NCBI GenBank assembly: GCA_002964805.2
Contig: PUDQ02000017.1
Location: 1-64,000, forward strand
DNA length: 64,000 nucleotides
Source of the DNA: Trametes villosa
Taxonomy: Eukaryota; Basidiomycota; Agaricomycetes; Polyporales; Polyporaceae
Reading direction: 5' to 3'
A program made the translations under genes and the position numbers. Within the stretch, counting starts at the first letter, position 1. The number at the start of each line of letters is the position of its first letter. The notes under the pieces were generated by a model. It did not search any database. It saw nothing but the letters and a program-made list of their open reading frames with translations, and was not told where the DNA came from. Of this stretch, positions 10,371-21,742 are shown in pieces.

Positions 10371-11581
10371 CGCACGTCGGTGGGGGCGGAGTTATCTATG
10401 ACTCGCTTTCCGTATTGGTGTCCCAGGCCCTGGCGAAATGATACAATGGAGCGCGAGCGACGTTAGTCAAGACACAAGCACTGCGGCGGGAGCGCGAATG
10501 GCAAGCAGAGGGCGGTTACATGCCTTTTTAGACCAGACTTGAGCGCACAGCAAACCGGTCCAGGTGGGCGGGGCGATGACTCGAAGAGATTGCAGCTTCC
10601 ACGCGACCTACACGAGCCTTGCCTTCTTGAACGGCGTCAGATGGAGAAGCACAACCTCTTGAGAGCATGCAGCTCGCACCGCCGAAATGTGAGAGATTTC
10701 CTGCTAGGTCTTGGGCCGTCCGGGCCTTGTTGTATGGTGTCTCTCAGACCGCGTGGTGTGTCGTGTGAGATACCTACGGCAGTCCTTGCACGAGGTAAAG
10801 TCAGCCCGGAGCCAGTAAAGCAGGCAGGCAAGGGGGGATGCGTCGAGGTTCAGAACAGAATGATCAAGCCGCGTTCAAGGCGGACAGTGGGCGCTGAGGG
10901 AAAGCCCGAAATTGGCACGCAGGGTGCAGGGCACTACTGATTGTCAGCGATGTCGCCGATGGCGTCGCCGATAATGATTCAGCGACAGTCTCGCATCACC
11001 GGGAACGTCGCGCGCGACGCCAGGAGGATCCTCGACGCTGTCGATGTCGATGAGCAGCGTCATAGCACGCTCCCAGAAGCGCCCAATCTGACGAGCGGAG
11101 TTCGAGCAGAGGGTGATTGACGCGTCGCTGTACGCGTACTGATTGGACGGACGGTAACTCCGACAGCCCTCCGACCCAACCCCGCTTAACCGCAATCCAG
11201 GCACACTCGCGCCTCCTCCAGCTGACGATCCTCTCCTCCTGCCCTCGCTTCCGACACGCCTTGTTTGACGGAGCGGACAATACAGTTTCGGGTCGCACAC
11301 CACGTCGAATTCGACCACAAGCTGTGCTGACTCGCCGTAGCCACGAGTTGCGGAAGCGCAGCGTTTGATCTCATCCGATATCGTCTGGGCGCCGTGCAAG
11401 TGTTCTCCGTACAGCCCGCGAGAGGCAGGTGGCAGGTGCACAGACTCGGCCGGAGACGCGCGCGTCCCGTTCTTGACTGGGTTCTGCATCAGACGGCATA
11501 TAAGGAATCCGACAGAGGTTGTGTGGCCAAAGCCTTGCCTTCCGACCGCCACTCGCACCCCGCACTACATACTTCAGGACC
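10371..11581. other. Shared upstream region of two divergent DUF6699-like genes
   Basis: This 1.2 kb separates two start codons pointing away from each other, so it must hold both promoters. A 204-residue open frame lies here on the - strand (10944..11558). It has some protein-like stretches but no family I recognise, and I do not call it a gene. Confidence 0.5.
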
Positions 11582-12431
11582 ATGGACACCATCGGAAAGT
11601 GGGCCGCGGGCTCCTCATGTGAGATATATGCAATTGTCTGCCTGTTCCTTTGCTCATGGCATGACTGCGAACAGATGGGCCCGTACTGAGCCAAACCGAC
11701 CTGTACCTCCTTAACGCCGAGCTCGAGCTGAACCCAATCCTCGCCAATGATTCCGGCTCGTTCCAGCTGATCTTCAATCTCTCCAATGGCGAGTACGCGC
11801 ATTTACCTCACCGAACACCCTCGCTCACGCGCGCACCTGATTGTACAGGACAAACGAGCGGATATAATCCAGATTCCCGCGATCGCGACCTTCCGTTCAC
11901 ACAGAAGGACGAGCCGGCGACGCTTCCTCGAGTGGAGGAGCTCATCATCATCACCGAGGTCTCTCCATGGTGCACGATCGTCAAGAACCCGCAGGGGGTG
12001 ACGCTCGGCGACGTCTGCACCACGCTCTTCAAAGAGTATGTTGGGTTGCCCGGGTTCGCCATATTCAGTCTGCTGATATGGCCGTTTGTCTTCAGATATT
12101 CTGAGAAGAATGTGACGGAGAAAGAGTTCGACTCGCTACCACCGCGCCAGCAGGAGCAGCTCCGGCGATACGCGCAGTCCGCATCTTCCGCCGGCAACTG
12201 GGGCGCGTACTACTCGCCAGCGCCCGCAGCTCCAACGCAGTACAGGAGGGCCGGTATGTATTCCCTCTGGACAGCATTGGTACTAAACCACTGGCGCTGA
12301 CCACACCCGCCATAGACTGGCTGAGGGAGAAGGTCTTCTTCGACCGGCTGTCGAGGAAGGACCAATATGCCAGGCAGCGGCTTGGCTACGCCGCGCCCAA
12401 CATCTTCGTCCTCGTCCTGTCGACCTACTGA
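11582..12431 (+). CDS. Small DUF6699-like protein
   Basis: The best model is join(11582..11618,11675..11788,11849..12035,12096..12253,12316..12431), 203 residues. It begins MDTIGKWAAGSSYGPVLSQ. The DUF6699-type core is readable: ELNPILAND, FQLIFNLSN, DEPATLPRVEELIIIT, SPWCTIV, GVTLGDVCTTLF, then YRRADWLREKVFFDRL and a C-terminal NIFVLVLSTY. The second intron (11789..11848) would use a GC donor (G|GCGAGT) and is exactly 60 nt. Keeping it leaves the frame open and adds 20 residues. No biochemical function is known. It is divergent from the larger DUF6699-like gene and convergent with the cerato-platanin gene. Confidence 0.75.
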
Positions 12432-12786
12432 GCGTCGTATTGTAACCCCTACCGCCCTACCGCCCTCGCGCACATCTTACCTCTGTACACTGTTCTCCGG
12501 ACCATCCCGAGGCGTTCCGCCGTGTAGTCCTACCTCTGCCCCCCGCTTCCCTTTTTACGATGTTGTACGAGTCATACCCAGTATATCAACGAAGAACGCT
12601 GCGCGCTCTCGCCCTCTGTACACACGGAGTTTGTCACAAAAACATGTATACAAACACCAAGAAGTCCGTGATATCTCACATCGCAGTCGTGCTACAAGTT
12701 CACCAAAGTCCAGGATGCTACACGACAGTCCAAGAGTTCATCCAACCAATCGTCTGTGCGAGAATGCCCCTTTCCCCCTGCGTCCC
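12432..12786. other. Convergent 3' region, no gene seen
   Basis: This 355 bp separates the stop of the small DUF6699-like gene from the stop of the cerato-platanin gene. It presumably holds both 3' UTRs. Nothing else is seen. Confidence 0.5.
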
Positions 12787-13280
12787 CTACAGGCCGCACG
12801 CCGACTGGGCGACCTGGGTCGCGGTCGCGTTAATCCTGCCCAGCTGCACGGCCTGCCCGCCTGTGAGCTTGTCGAGCGCCTCCTGCGCGATGTTGAAGCC
12901 CTTCGCGCCGGTGTCGATCGCGAGCACGTTGATGTTCGTGCCGTTGAACGAGAGCTGCCAGCACGTCCCGCACGCGGGCGAGTTGAAGCCCGTGACCGCA
13001 GGCGCGCCGCCGATGTTCGGGAACGGCGGGAGCGACCCGAACGTCGTGAAACCTGGTGTGCAGGCAGCGTTAGCGAGGGAGTGTCAGTGGGGAGGCGGTG
13101 GAGGGCGAGGCGGGGCGGACCTTTGGTGAGGAGCCCGTTGGAGCCGTCGGAGCAGGCGACGATGGCCAGCGAGTTGGAGGCGTTGTCGAAGACCGGGTCG
13201 AAGGACACGGAGACGGGGGTCGACACTGCCAGGGCGGCGGGGATGGCGAAGAGAGCAGCAGCGAGCGACGCGAACTTCAT
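12787..13280 (-). CDS. Cerato-platanin family secreted protein
   Basis: Two exons, complement(join(12787..13052,13121..13280)), encode 141 residues, the usual size. A signal peptide (MKFASLAAALFAIPAALA) is followed by the family core: SVSFDPVFDNASNSL, CSDGSNGLLTKG, FTTFGSLPPFPNIGGAPAV, CGTCWQLSFNG, INVLAIDTG and a C-terminal CGL. The four family cysteines (two disulphides) are present. Cerato-platanins are small, secreted, expansin-like proteins that bind chitin oligomers or sit at the hyphal surface and can be seen by plants as elicitors. No wall-hydrolysing activity is implied. The intron falls within the KGF codons, after TK. The call is very secure. Confidence 0.95.
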
Positions 13281-14249
13281 GGTGAGGATAGGTAGACCGG
13301 GGTGGTTCGTGAGCCGCTAGTAGTAGTACTGGGGAAGTCGACCAGACACTGCAAGCACCAGACCCTCAGACCGATCCTTTTTATGCAAGCCGAGTCGCCC
13401 AAGAAGCAGAGAGACATCCTGATTCCTATACGAATGGAGCGGCAGAACGTCGCGTGGCAAGGCCTCGGTCACAGGAGGCAGGCTAGACGGCAGCCCCACG
13501 CGTGCCGGCCAAGCATTCGTGGAGTCTGAATCACCGCAGACGGCGGGTGCGCCCGCGAGAAGAGCGTCCAGACAGCGCAGAAGGCAGGGCGGGTGTGAGA
13601 CCGGCGGCGCATGATCGCACGCGGGCTCGCAGGTGACCGCGTTGGGACGGCTGTTGACGTTGCGAAGGCGGCGCGCGGGTTCTGCAGTGGTTCTCGTAGA
13701 CCCGAGCCAACACCGAGAATCAGGAGACGTGTGTGGCGGCGCTGGGGCGTGCCGTTAAGGTGCGCGAGGTTCTCGTAAGGGGGACGGCGTCCATATGCCT
13801 GCGACGGGAATGAGGCTTTAGCTTTGATATTTCCTTCTCTCCGTACAGACCTCGAGGGGGCTGTCTCTCGCGGTGGCCGCCTCGCCGTTCAGTCGGTTCT
13901 CATGTCGTGTAGAGCAAATATTGCATCTGCCATAGACGGCGTCGGGCATTATGTACCAGAATCCAGCTAGAATGAAACGAGCATGCGTCGACCCCGGCAG
14001 CAATTGGAGAGGAGATGATGGTGGTCAAAGGCCGAACGAGTTGCCAACTTGGAGGAGAGCGTCCGAGAGTCGTGAGCGCTTCGCTGATGATCGAGGGCTG
14101 CTAAGGTAGTAGATTAGATTAGATAACACTATGTCATCGCCCACCGATCGTTTACTAAACGCTAAACCTCGCCCCTGCAGCGTTCCATCTCGACTCGTAC
14201 ATCGACCACACCCTCGCACACACAACCTATAGAACACAAGGACCAAAAT
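13281..14249. other. Intergenic, divergent promoter region, no gene seen
   Basis: This 969 bp lies between the divergent cerato-platanin and CCDC124-like starts. The short open frames on both strands show no recognisable protein. A pyrimidine/CA-rich leader directly precedes the ATG at 14250. Confidence 0.5.
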
Positions 14250-15275
14250 ATGCCACCCAAGGGAGGAAACGCAAAGAAGGAGTCCGGCCGGGCGAAGAAG
14301 GCCGAGAACGAGGCCAAGAAGGCGTCCGCGGCGGACGCTGAGAAAGTACGTCAATTCACTCCACCCCCCTCGTCCCATGTACCTAACCCGTCGACCCTCA
14401 GGAGCGCAAGGAGGCAGAGAAGTGGTCCCAGGGCGGCAAGGCAGCCAAGGGCAAGGCCGAAGACAAGGAGGAGAAGCGCAAGGCCGAGCTCGCGCGCAAG
14501 GCGGAGAACGCACGCCTCCTCGCCGAGGAGGAGGCCAGCGCCCCTGCAAAAGCGAAGGCCGCACCGAAGGCTGCGGGGAAGAAGGCCCCTCCGAAGGTCA
14601 GCAAGCCCGCAGGGCCCGGCGCGATCGCTGCTGGCGGCGGCCTCGGTGCGGCGGCGCCCGCGGACGACGGCAAGCCGGCGGAGGTCGAGGCGTTCCATGC
14701 GACGGGTATCGACAATGCCATCGACCTGCTTGAGGTTGTGACCGCGAAGATGGACAAGGCGAGCGTAGGGTCGCAGGCGGCGAACCTTGAGAGGCATCCG
14801 GAGGTGCGTTCCGGGAGCACTCATATACCTGCAGAAATGAGCTGACCACGCCCCCCGACAGAGGCGATTCAAGGCTGCGTTTGAAGCATACAAGGAGCGC
14901 GAGATGCCGAACGCTCGGCAGGAGGTGCGTCTGCCTATCCCAGAGATCCGTGTGCATACTAACACGTTTCTCGATATGTGTAGCACCCTGGACTACGTCT
15001 ACAGCAGTATCACGTAAGATCGTTCTTTCAAGCTGCAAGCGTCCCGACTAACCCGAGCACTGCGCAGGACCTGCTGTACAAACAATTCCAGAAGTCACCA
15101 GAGAACCCGTACGCCACCATTCGGCGCCGTTCCGGCCATACCTGTGCTGACCTGTTACCCCCATAGCTTCAACCAGGTCACAGTGGCTTATGATGCGTCG
15201 AAGGACGCCAGAGTGGAGGCACTCAACAAGAAGAATGAGGAAATTGCCCAGAGGTTGAGGGAGAAGTCGGCGTGA
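14250..15275 (+). CDS. CCDC124/Lso2-like ribosome-associated coiled-coil protein
   Basis: Six exons, join(14250..14345,14402..14803,14862..14924,14984..15013,15068..15108,15167..15275), give 246 residues. The first 130 residues are a Lys/Glu/Ala-rich helix (MPPKGGNAKKES, then KRKAELARKAENARLLAEEEA). The C-terminal half carries the family signature: GIDNAIDLLEVV, LERHPERRFKAAFEAYKEREMP, HPGLRLQQYHDLLYKQFQKSPENPFNQ. In this family the N-terminal helix lies in the ribosome interface, and the proteins act on idle 80S ribosomes (Lso2 in yeast, CCDC124 in animals); that is family knowledge. Exons of 63, 30 and 41 nt lie in the most conserved part. The stop is clear and the length typical. Confidence 0.92.
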
Positions 15276-15969
15276 TTCTCTCGTTTGACGTTGCGGTGCG
15301 TAATACTCCCTTCTAGATATGTGCATTATACCGACATGGTAATTCTTTGACAGGCCCTGGGCATATCGTGTAGGCTAACACTAGAAGGTTCCCTCTCAAC
15401 CGAGCGCTGTTGTCGCCGTGAATTGTAATTGTCCGTTATAGTGCGTGTATTGAATAAGTGATGCTCCTGGCAGCCAAAAGACTGCTACGCGATGACATAC
15501 AGCAACCACGGAATACAAGCGGCAGGCTGTGCTATCGGACCATCCCCCGCGAGGACAGGAACATAATGCGCAACAGCTTCGGGTTATACAGCTTCATAGC
15601 GGTGTTATACGCACTGCCGATCATGAGCGGTATTCATCCTGACGGCTTGGGCGTGGACCGGACACGTCGCCCTCCCTCAATGGCCTACGGCAAGCTCCGA
15701 CTGCGCCGCGACCAGGGACTGAATAAACGCGTGACATCGGACAGAGCCTCGCTGTAGCTCAACTGCTCAGTGCTGTGTACTGAGCCGGGGAGCAGTGGCA
15801 GGGATCGGCGCTTGCGGAGCAGCGAGCGCTTGTCCGCAGGCGTCTGTGCAGCTTACCTAAGCCAACTCGATTTTCCGTTAAAGAGATCGCGCGCCGCTCT
15901 TCTCTCGCTCACATTCCCATCCCCTTCTCCCGTCCTACCTTCACCTCCACCTCCTTGACGAACACGAAC
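15276..15969. other. Intergenic, promoter of calcipressin gene
   Basis: This 694 bp runs between two genes on the same strand. The last 100 bp are C/T-rich (cattcccatccccttctccc), typical of basidiomycete core promoters or leaders. No gene is seen. Confidence 0.45.
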
Positions 15970-16799
15970 ATGACAAGGCGCCTTTCCCTTTCTATCCCGT
16001 CGTCGCCTGGGTCGCCGACCTCGCCTCCATCGTTGACGAGGTCGAGCACGCCACCGTCACAGCGTACGAACACGCTGGTGATCACGCGCATGCCCCCACG
16101 CTTCTTCGAGCCTCTCATCCAAGAGGCTCTGAAGAGTCACTTTGCGACGTACGGGCCTCTGCACACATGGGCACCCATCAAGGGCCTCGCCCGCGTCATC
16201 ATGGTATACTACTCGGAGGAGGACGCAGAGATCGCCAAGGAGAGCAACGACGGGCTCGTCCTTGGTGAGATGCACAACCAGTACGTCATATCGTCTGCAT
16301 GTTCTGAAAGCGCTCATCCTGACGTACTTTCTCGTATCGCAGTCCTGAGGTGGTGCTGCGCGTCTATCGCGCGGACCCCACGCCCATCGAGACGTCAGAG
16401 ACGCAGGAGCATAACCACTATCTCCGCCCGCCCGCGAACGAGAAGAACTTCCTCATCTCGCCGCCGGGCTCGCCCCCAGTCGGGTGGGAGCAGATCCGCG
16501 AGGATCCTCCTAACTCCTCGCCCCTCGCGCACGACCTCATCAAGGCGTTGGAGAGGCTCGAGATCCAGGCCGAGCAGGAGAGCCGGGGGCCGGGCCCTGA
16601 GGTGCTCCTCGAGCCTGAGGACGGCGTCGGCATCAGCGTGTTCGTCGAGGACTGCGATGCCACCGAGCCCGCGCCCCAGGCGGACGATATCGATGATTTC
16701 TCGTACGGCGAGACTGCGCCATCGCGGCTGCGGTGGCGGCCGACGCCTACATCAATGCCGCCGACCTCCATCTCTATGCCCGTCTCCGCGAGGGGTTGA
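15970..16799 (+). CDS. RCN1: Calcipressin (regulator of calcineurin)
   Basis: Two exons, join(15970..16280,16343..16799), encode 255 residues. An RRM-like N-terminal half (TNTLVITRMPPRFFEP, HFATYGPLHTWAPIKGLARVIMVYY) leads into the hallmark FLISPPGSPPVGWEQ, the serine-proline motif phosphorylated in RCAN/Rcn1 proteins. After it come acidic sequence and a C-terminal Arg/Pro stretch. Calcipressins bind and tune the phosphatase calcineurin in Ca2+ signalling. The frame is open a little upstream with a TTG, but the first ATG is at 15970 and is preferred. The call is secure. Confidence 0.93.
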
Positions 16800-17964
16800 G
16801 GCTGTTCATCGCTAGGTATGTGTCGAGCTCCGTTTTGAGCAGCTGTTTGTGTCCCATTCGCCTGCTCTTCCTATGTGATGATACATTCTCAGACCTGTAC
16901 CGACCCTTCGGGGTACGAAGACAAACGTAGATTGCCTTTTCAATCTGACTTTCATGCCTCTATGGTTGTTCATGTTCTTCATGCTGACAACGTTACTCTA
17001 CAGACCATCTTCGCTCGCATGGATCACGTTATCGTATCGTACACTGTGAGTAGTCTATCCATGCTCTTTACCCCCTTCTCGTCCCCTTCGCGGGACCGTC
17101 GTACAAGATGACAACCATTCAGACCTGTTCTGATCCTACATGGAGATAACCTTTCATTGCCAATTGTTCCTTCTGATGCATTCCCTCTTGCTCGTCATTG
17201 TGTTTGTGTTCGAGCACACGTGCTGACTTGCGACCTCCTCTACAGAATACCCTCGGATCGCTCTGCATGTTTTCGCGTCATCACGGACTATCGGAATAGG
17301 ATATCCATCCCCTCATGCTATTATGTCTTCATATCTGTATGCATAGCACTCGTCTTATTTGTATACTGGGTCGCTGAGTTACCGTTGTCGAAAGATGAAT
17401 CTCCTCGTTGAAGTGCATTTGTTGTGGTGAGAAGGCAGTGTGCATCGTAATCATGGGTGTTGTGAAGTGAGGATGAATCTGGGGTACTCATGACAGACAG
17501 CGTACGCTCTGCGGAGATCGTCTGCTTCACGCATCATGCCCATGCACGTTCCGACCCACACAGTGCCCGTAAGTAGGATCGAGGCCCGTGCCGCGCCAGA
17601 CGCCGTGGCTGTATTCCGAATTGCGGGGATTCGGGGTGAAGCTTCTCGGTACCATCTGCTCAGCTTCCCCCAGCTGCGAAGTACGATCGATCGCAGCTGT
17701 GCTGGAGCAAGTATCATCTCAGTCAGCTGCCTGCTGGGTGCCGCCAAGCCGTCGCCCCGGAGTACTAGTCAGTGCAGGAGACGGGTCGCCCGCCCCGCTT
17801 CCGCAAATCAGCACGACAAAGTGGTACGCTTGCCGGGCCCCGGCGCACCCTCCTTGCACCTATAAGTACCTCCCGGTGGCTGATCGTTTCGTACCAGTTG
17901 CAAAGCCTCATTCGTCCCCCTGAACGCCACAACACATCCGAGCTCCCGGCTATAGCCAGTCATC
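16800..17964. other. Intergenic, no gene seen
   Basis: This 1.17 kb lies between calcipressin and the methyltransferase. The first part is T-rich and probably includes the calcipressin 3' UTR. Open frames of about 100 codons occur on both strands around 17450-17900 but none resembles a known protein. Confidence 0.45.
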
Positions 17965-18854
17965 ATGTCTCAACACTCGCATACACACTCGCACGGGCCC
18001 CAGCACGGCCACAGCCACACGCACACCCACGCGCACGACGGAAGCGGAGACGGCATCGCGGAGGCCAATAAGGCGTATTTCGACGAGCATGGCCCGAAGG
18101 TCGAGGAGGAGCACCCGGAGGCGCGCCAGGTCGGGTTGAACAGCGTGAATGCGATGCGCGCCGCGTACCCTACTCTCTTCGACAAGGAGCGCACCGAGGT
18201 GCTCGACTACGCATGCGGCACCGGTGCGCATCGTTCTTGTAGCAGCGTCATACGGACACGGAGACTGATATCGGGGACCGTGCACTGGCAGGTTTGGTCT
18301 CGCAGGCGTTGCGCCCGTACGTGAAGCGCATCCTCGGGGTGGACATCAGCCCCGCCTCGGTCGACGTCTACAACAAGCACGCCGCCGACAACGGCTTCTC
18401 GTCCGAGATGCACGCCGTCTGCGCCGAGCTGAAGGGCTCGCCCGGCGAGCTCGACGGCGCCCGCTTCGACGTGATCATCGTAAGCCCCTCGCAATCCACA
18501 ATCCAGTGCTGGCCTGAGAAGCTCACGCGAATACCGCTTGGGCAGTGCCACGCCGCGTACCACCACTTCGCGTCGATCGACGCGACGACGCGGGTGCTCG
18601 CGGGGCTCCTGAAGCCCGGCGGGACGCTCCTCGTCGTCGACCTCGCCGCGGCCGCGGACAACAGGGAGATCATCCCGCCCTCGCACCACCACCTCGTGCC
18701 GCACAAGCACGGGCTGACGGAGGACGCGATGCGGAGCGCGTTTGAGGGCGCGGGCCTGACGGCGTTCGAGATGGGGGAGGCGCATAGGACGATGACGGCG
18801 CGGTTCGGGGAGACGCACTGGTTCCTTGCGCGCGGGGTGAGGCCTGCGGAGTAG
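17965..18854 (+). CDS. SAM-dependent class I methyltransferase with histidine-rich N-terminus
   Basis: Three exons, join(17965..18223,18292..18479,18546..18854), give 251 residues. SAM-binding motif I is VLDYACGTG (split by intron 1), the motif II acidic residue is in ILGVDISPASVD, then ARFDVIICHAAYHHF and the post-motif LLKPGGTLLVVDLA, so the Rossmann-type fold is complete. The substrate cannot be told from sequence. The first 24 residues hold ten histidines alternating with Ser/Thr/Gly, like the metal-binding loops of zinc transporters. This is unusual for a small methyltransferase and suggests metal binding or metal-responsive behaviour (inference). It converges on the P450 pair, with 352 bp to the next stop. 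Confidence 0.88.
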
Positions 18855-19206
18855 GCGCAGCAGAGCATGTCAGAAGTAAAACGAATCCTTGTACCTGTTG
18901 GCGATTGGAGACTTCGGGATAGCGCATGTCTAGGCAGAGCATAGGAGGGCCGGATGGGCGTAACTCTGGAGCACGCCCTGAGAGGCGTCCTAAGAACCGA
19001 ACATCACGATTGGAAGAATGCTGTTGCAGTGTATGTCTACAAAACATCGTTGTTTCATATCCGGTCGCGCGACGATGAATCACTAGATGGCATTATGTGT
19101 ACAAGTTGGGATATCATGTAGGGTAGGCGTAACCTGACACAACGCCGCGCCCTCGCCCGCGCGGTAGGGGCATAGTCCGCCGGGAATAGTATACCGAGGT
19201 CCAGGT
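18855..19206. other. Convergent 3' region, no gene seen
   Basis: This 352 bp lies between the methyltransferase stop and the stop of the first P450. It presumably holds the 3' UTRs of both. Nothing else is seen. Confidence 0.5.
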
Positions 19207-21678
19207 TCACAAGAGCGACGTGACCTTGAGGGGCAGCTCCGGCTTCCTGCTGCCCTTGCTGGCCGACGGGTAGGCTACGCCTGCGGCGTTCCAGTAGATG
19301 GGCTTGCCCGAGGGGTCGAACTTGAACGCGGGCACGAGCGTCGCGAGGACGACCTCTACAATAACACACTACATCAGCATGCGTTCGCAACGCCTCATGC
19401 GGGCGCACAACACGCACTCATCTCGAGCTGGGAGAACTTGAAACCGCTGTAGGGACGGTGTCAGTCAGCGCCACAGGGTCGACTCAGATCTCGATGATGG
19501 CAGATGCGGACGTACATGCACGCCCTGGCGCCTCCGATGAACGTCATCCTGTGCACACACCGCGGTGTCAGTCGTGTACAGCCACCGCGCCGTCTGTGAA
19601 GTTCGAACGTACAGATGCGAGTACACCCCGGGGATGTGCGCGTCCTCGAGCGCGCGGGGCAGCGACGTGAGCCAGCGCTCGGGCTTCCACTCGTCCGCGT
19701 CCTCGCCCCAGAGCTCCTTGTTGCAGTTGCTGGCGATGACGTCCGTGAACACGCGCATGCCCTTCGTGACGGGCACGGAGTAGATCGGCTGCCCGTCCTT
19801 GCCCGTGATCGGCGCCGAGAGAGGGAGCGTCCCGTTCTTCAGCACCCTGTGGGACGGAAGAAGCATCAGCGAGGTCCGATGTTTTGGAGGTGGCGGTTTG
19901 TCACGTACTCGCGGATCAGGTGGGTGACCGGCGGATAGCTAGTGTGGCGGATGAGTTATGGCCCCGAGGAACATCTAAGGCTAGGAGGAGACGAACCGAC
20001 GCAGTGTCTCCCGGCATACGGCGTCGAGGTAAGGAAGCTCCATGACCTCGTCGTAATTCAAATCCCGCAGCTTCCCAGTGCCGTCATCACGAGCCTGGAT
20101 GAGCTCCTCCCGAAGCTTCTGCTGCACGTCCTGGTGCTCAGCGAGTAGACTGAGGATGCGAGCGAGAGCGTTCGAGGTTGTATCCATAGCGGCCAGAACA
20201 AGGGTCCTGGGATGGGCCAAGCTTTTAGGGCGCCGCTCTTCGCTGGAGCAGATCGGGCGAATGCCACTTACGAAACCTGGGCGACAACCTCCTCATCGGT
20301 GAGACGGTCCTCCTCAGAAGCGACCATGTTCTCGCGCACTCGAGCCAAAGATGAGCTTCTCCGGCCGCGCACAAAACAGAAAAGACGCGACTCACGCAGC
20401 ACGCTCATGATATCCTTGCCCTCGCCGACGAGCTGCTTCATCGCCTCATCGCCCTTCTCGAGCGCAGTCTTCTTCTCGCGGTAAATCTCGAGCGACGTCG
20501 TATGCAGCGCGTCCGAGATCTTGATCATGCGCTGCACGGGCCCGACCGGAATGCTTTCTACGGCCTTGCGCCGGAGCCACGCAGGGCCGATCTTGAGGAG
20601 CGTCGGGAGGACAAGGCGGACGACTTCGAGCTGGTGCATCACCGGGCTGTGTGCCGTGCAGCCATGTCAGATTCCACGCCAACGGGGATAGGGGATAGGG
20701 AGTGGGAGGAAGGCGTACAAGTAGGCCTTGACGGACTCGGCGAACTCGTCCGCGACGTCGCGCGTGAGCGGGTCGAACGAGTGTCCGAGGCCGCCCTGTC
20801 CGATGAGCTCGAGCGCGGTGCGGCCCATCCAGCCGAGGATGTCGAGCTCCTGGGTGCCGGCCTTGACGCGGGACCCGATGGCTTCCTGGAGCTGTACACA
20901 GCGCACGCTGTCAGCAGGTAGCTAAGGCGCGAAACGGCAGTTATGGCTTGCCTTGTCGATGATCTCGTTGAAGATGGGCGTCATGTCGCGGAGGTGCTTG
21001 GCTGAGAAGACGGGGTTGAGAATCTTGCGCTGCCGGCGGTGCTGCTTCTCTGCGAGGTGCCCGATGTGTTCAGCCTCTGGCGCCGAGAACTCTAGAGAGC
21101 GAGCAGGATTGGCTTACCGACTGTGGCAAGCAGACCGGGGCCCAAGGCCGTGTGGAAAGATCTGTACACGAGGGTTAGACAAGAGCCCTCCGGAAAGGAC
21201 ATGCCGAGGGGTCGACGTACGCTAGGATAACGTCGTTCTCCTCGAAGACGTCTTGGTCCTTGACGAAGATGCTGTGCATTGCCCTCGGGTCGTAGGTATA
21301 CAACCAGGTAGCCTGCAGCGCCAATCAATTAGTAGTAAGTCTCTGGGCTTCGCAAATGTAGGATCAACGTACGTTAAACAGGCCGTGGAACTTGAAGAGG
21401 CGGCCATAGGCCTGCACCATCTGTTGCTGGAACCCAAAGCGATCCTGCTTGAAATGCGCCATGTTTCCTGTTGGCACAGATCAGTATCAGGACAATAAAT
21501 TCCATCCGGCTTCCTCTATAGCTTTGTACCCACCAGTAAGATACGAGTCCGACTTTGGCCCGGGGAGGTTGTCGATGAGGGACCTCGAGAACAGAGCCTG
21601 TGCGACGCGCCATACCGCGTAGAGCGCGAGCGCGCTCACGACGAGCTGCTGCAGAGGGGTCAAAGCGAAAGACGACAT
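19207..21678 (-). CDS. Cytochrome P450 monooxygenase, tandem copy 1
   Basis: This multi-exon gene with about ten short introns starts MSSFALTPLQQLVVSALALY, an N-terminal membrane anchor, followed by a proline hinge (DNLPGPKSD). Diagnostic motifs: C-helix/early block HFKQDRFGFQQQMVQAYGRL; I-helix LVLAAMDTTSNAL (Ala in place of the usual Gly, Thr kept); K-helix ExxR in CRETLRR; PERF region EWKPERWL; haem loop FIGGARACIGF, with the Cys-Ile codons split by an intron. It ends YWNAAGVAYPSASKGS, ELPLKVTSL and stop. All catalytic elements are present, so it should be a functional ER haem monooxygenase. The substrate and CYP family are not assigned. Intron positions match copy 2 wherever I compared them. 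Confidence 0.9.
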
Positions 21679-21726
21679 GGCTGTCACTCTGGGTATGCGA
21701 TTGGATGAGGACCGCTCGATCGAGGA

Positions 21727-21742
21727 CCGGCGACTTAAGTAC
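21727..21742 (-). promoter_or_regulatory. Conserved proximal promoter element of P450 copy 1
   Basis: A 16-mer ccggcgacttaagtac lies about 50 bp upstream of the ATG. The same element with one change stands upstream of copy 2 at 26105..26120. The AT-rich core ACTTAAGT is palindromic and may serve as core promoter (TATA-like). It may be conserved by recent duplication, by selection, or both. Confidence 0.45.

Noticed and set aside
10944..11558. 204-codon open frame on the - strand between the two DUF6699-like genes
   Set aside because: Some stretches look protein-like but no family is recognisable, no splice pattern supports it, and it lies where two promoters must be.
15955..15969. Upstream TTG start for calcipressin
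   Set aside because: Nuclear eukaryotic genes start at ATG in nearly all cases and an ATG follows at 15970 in frame.
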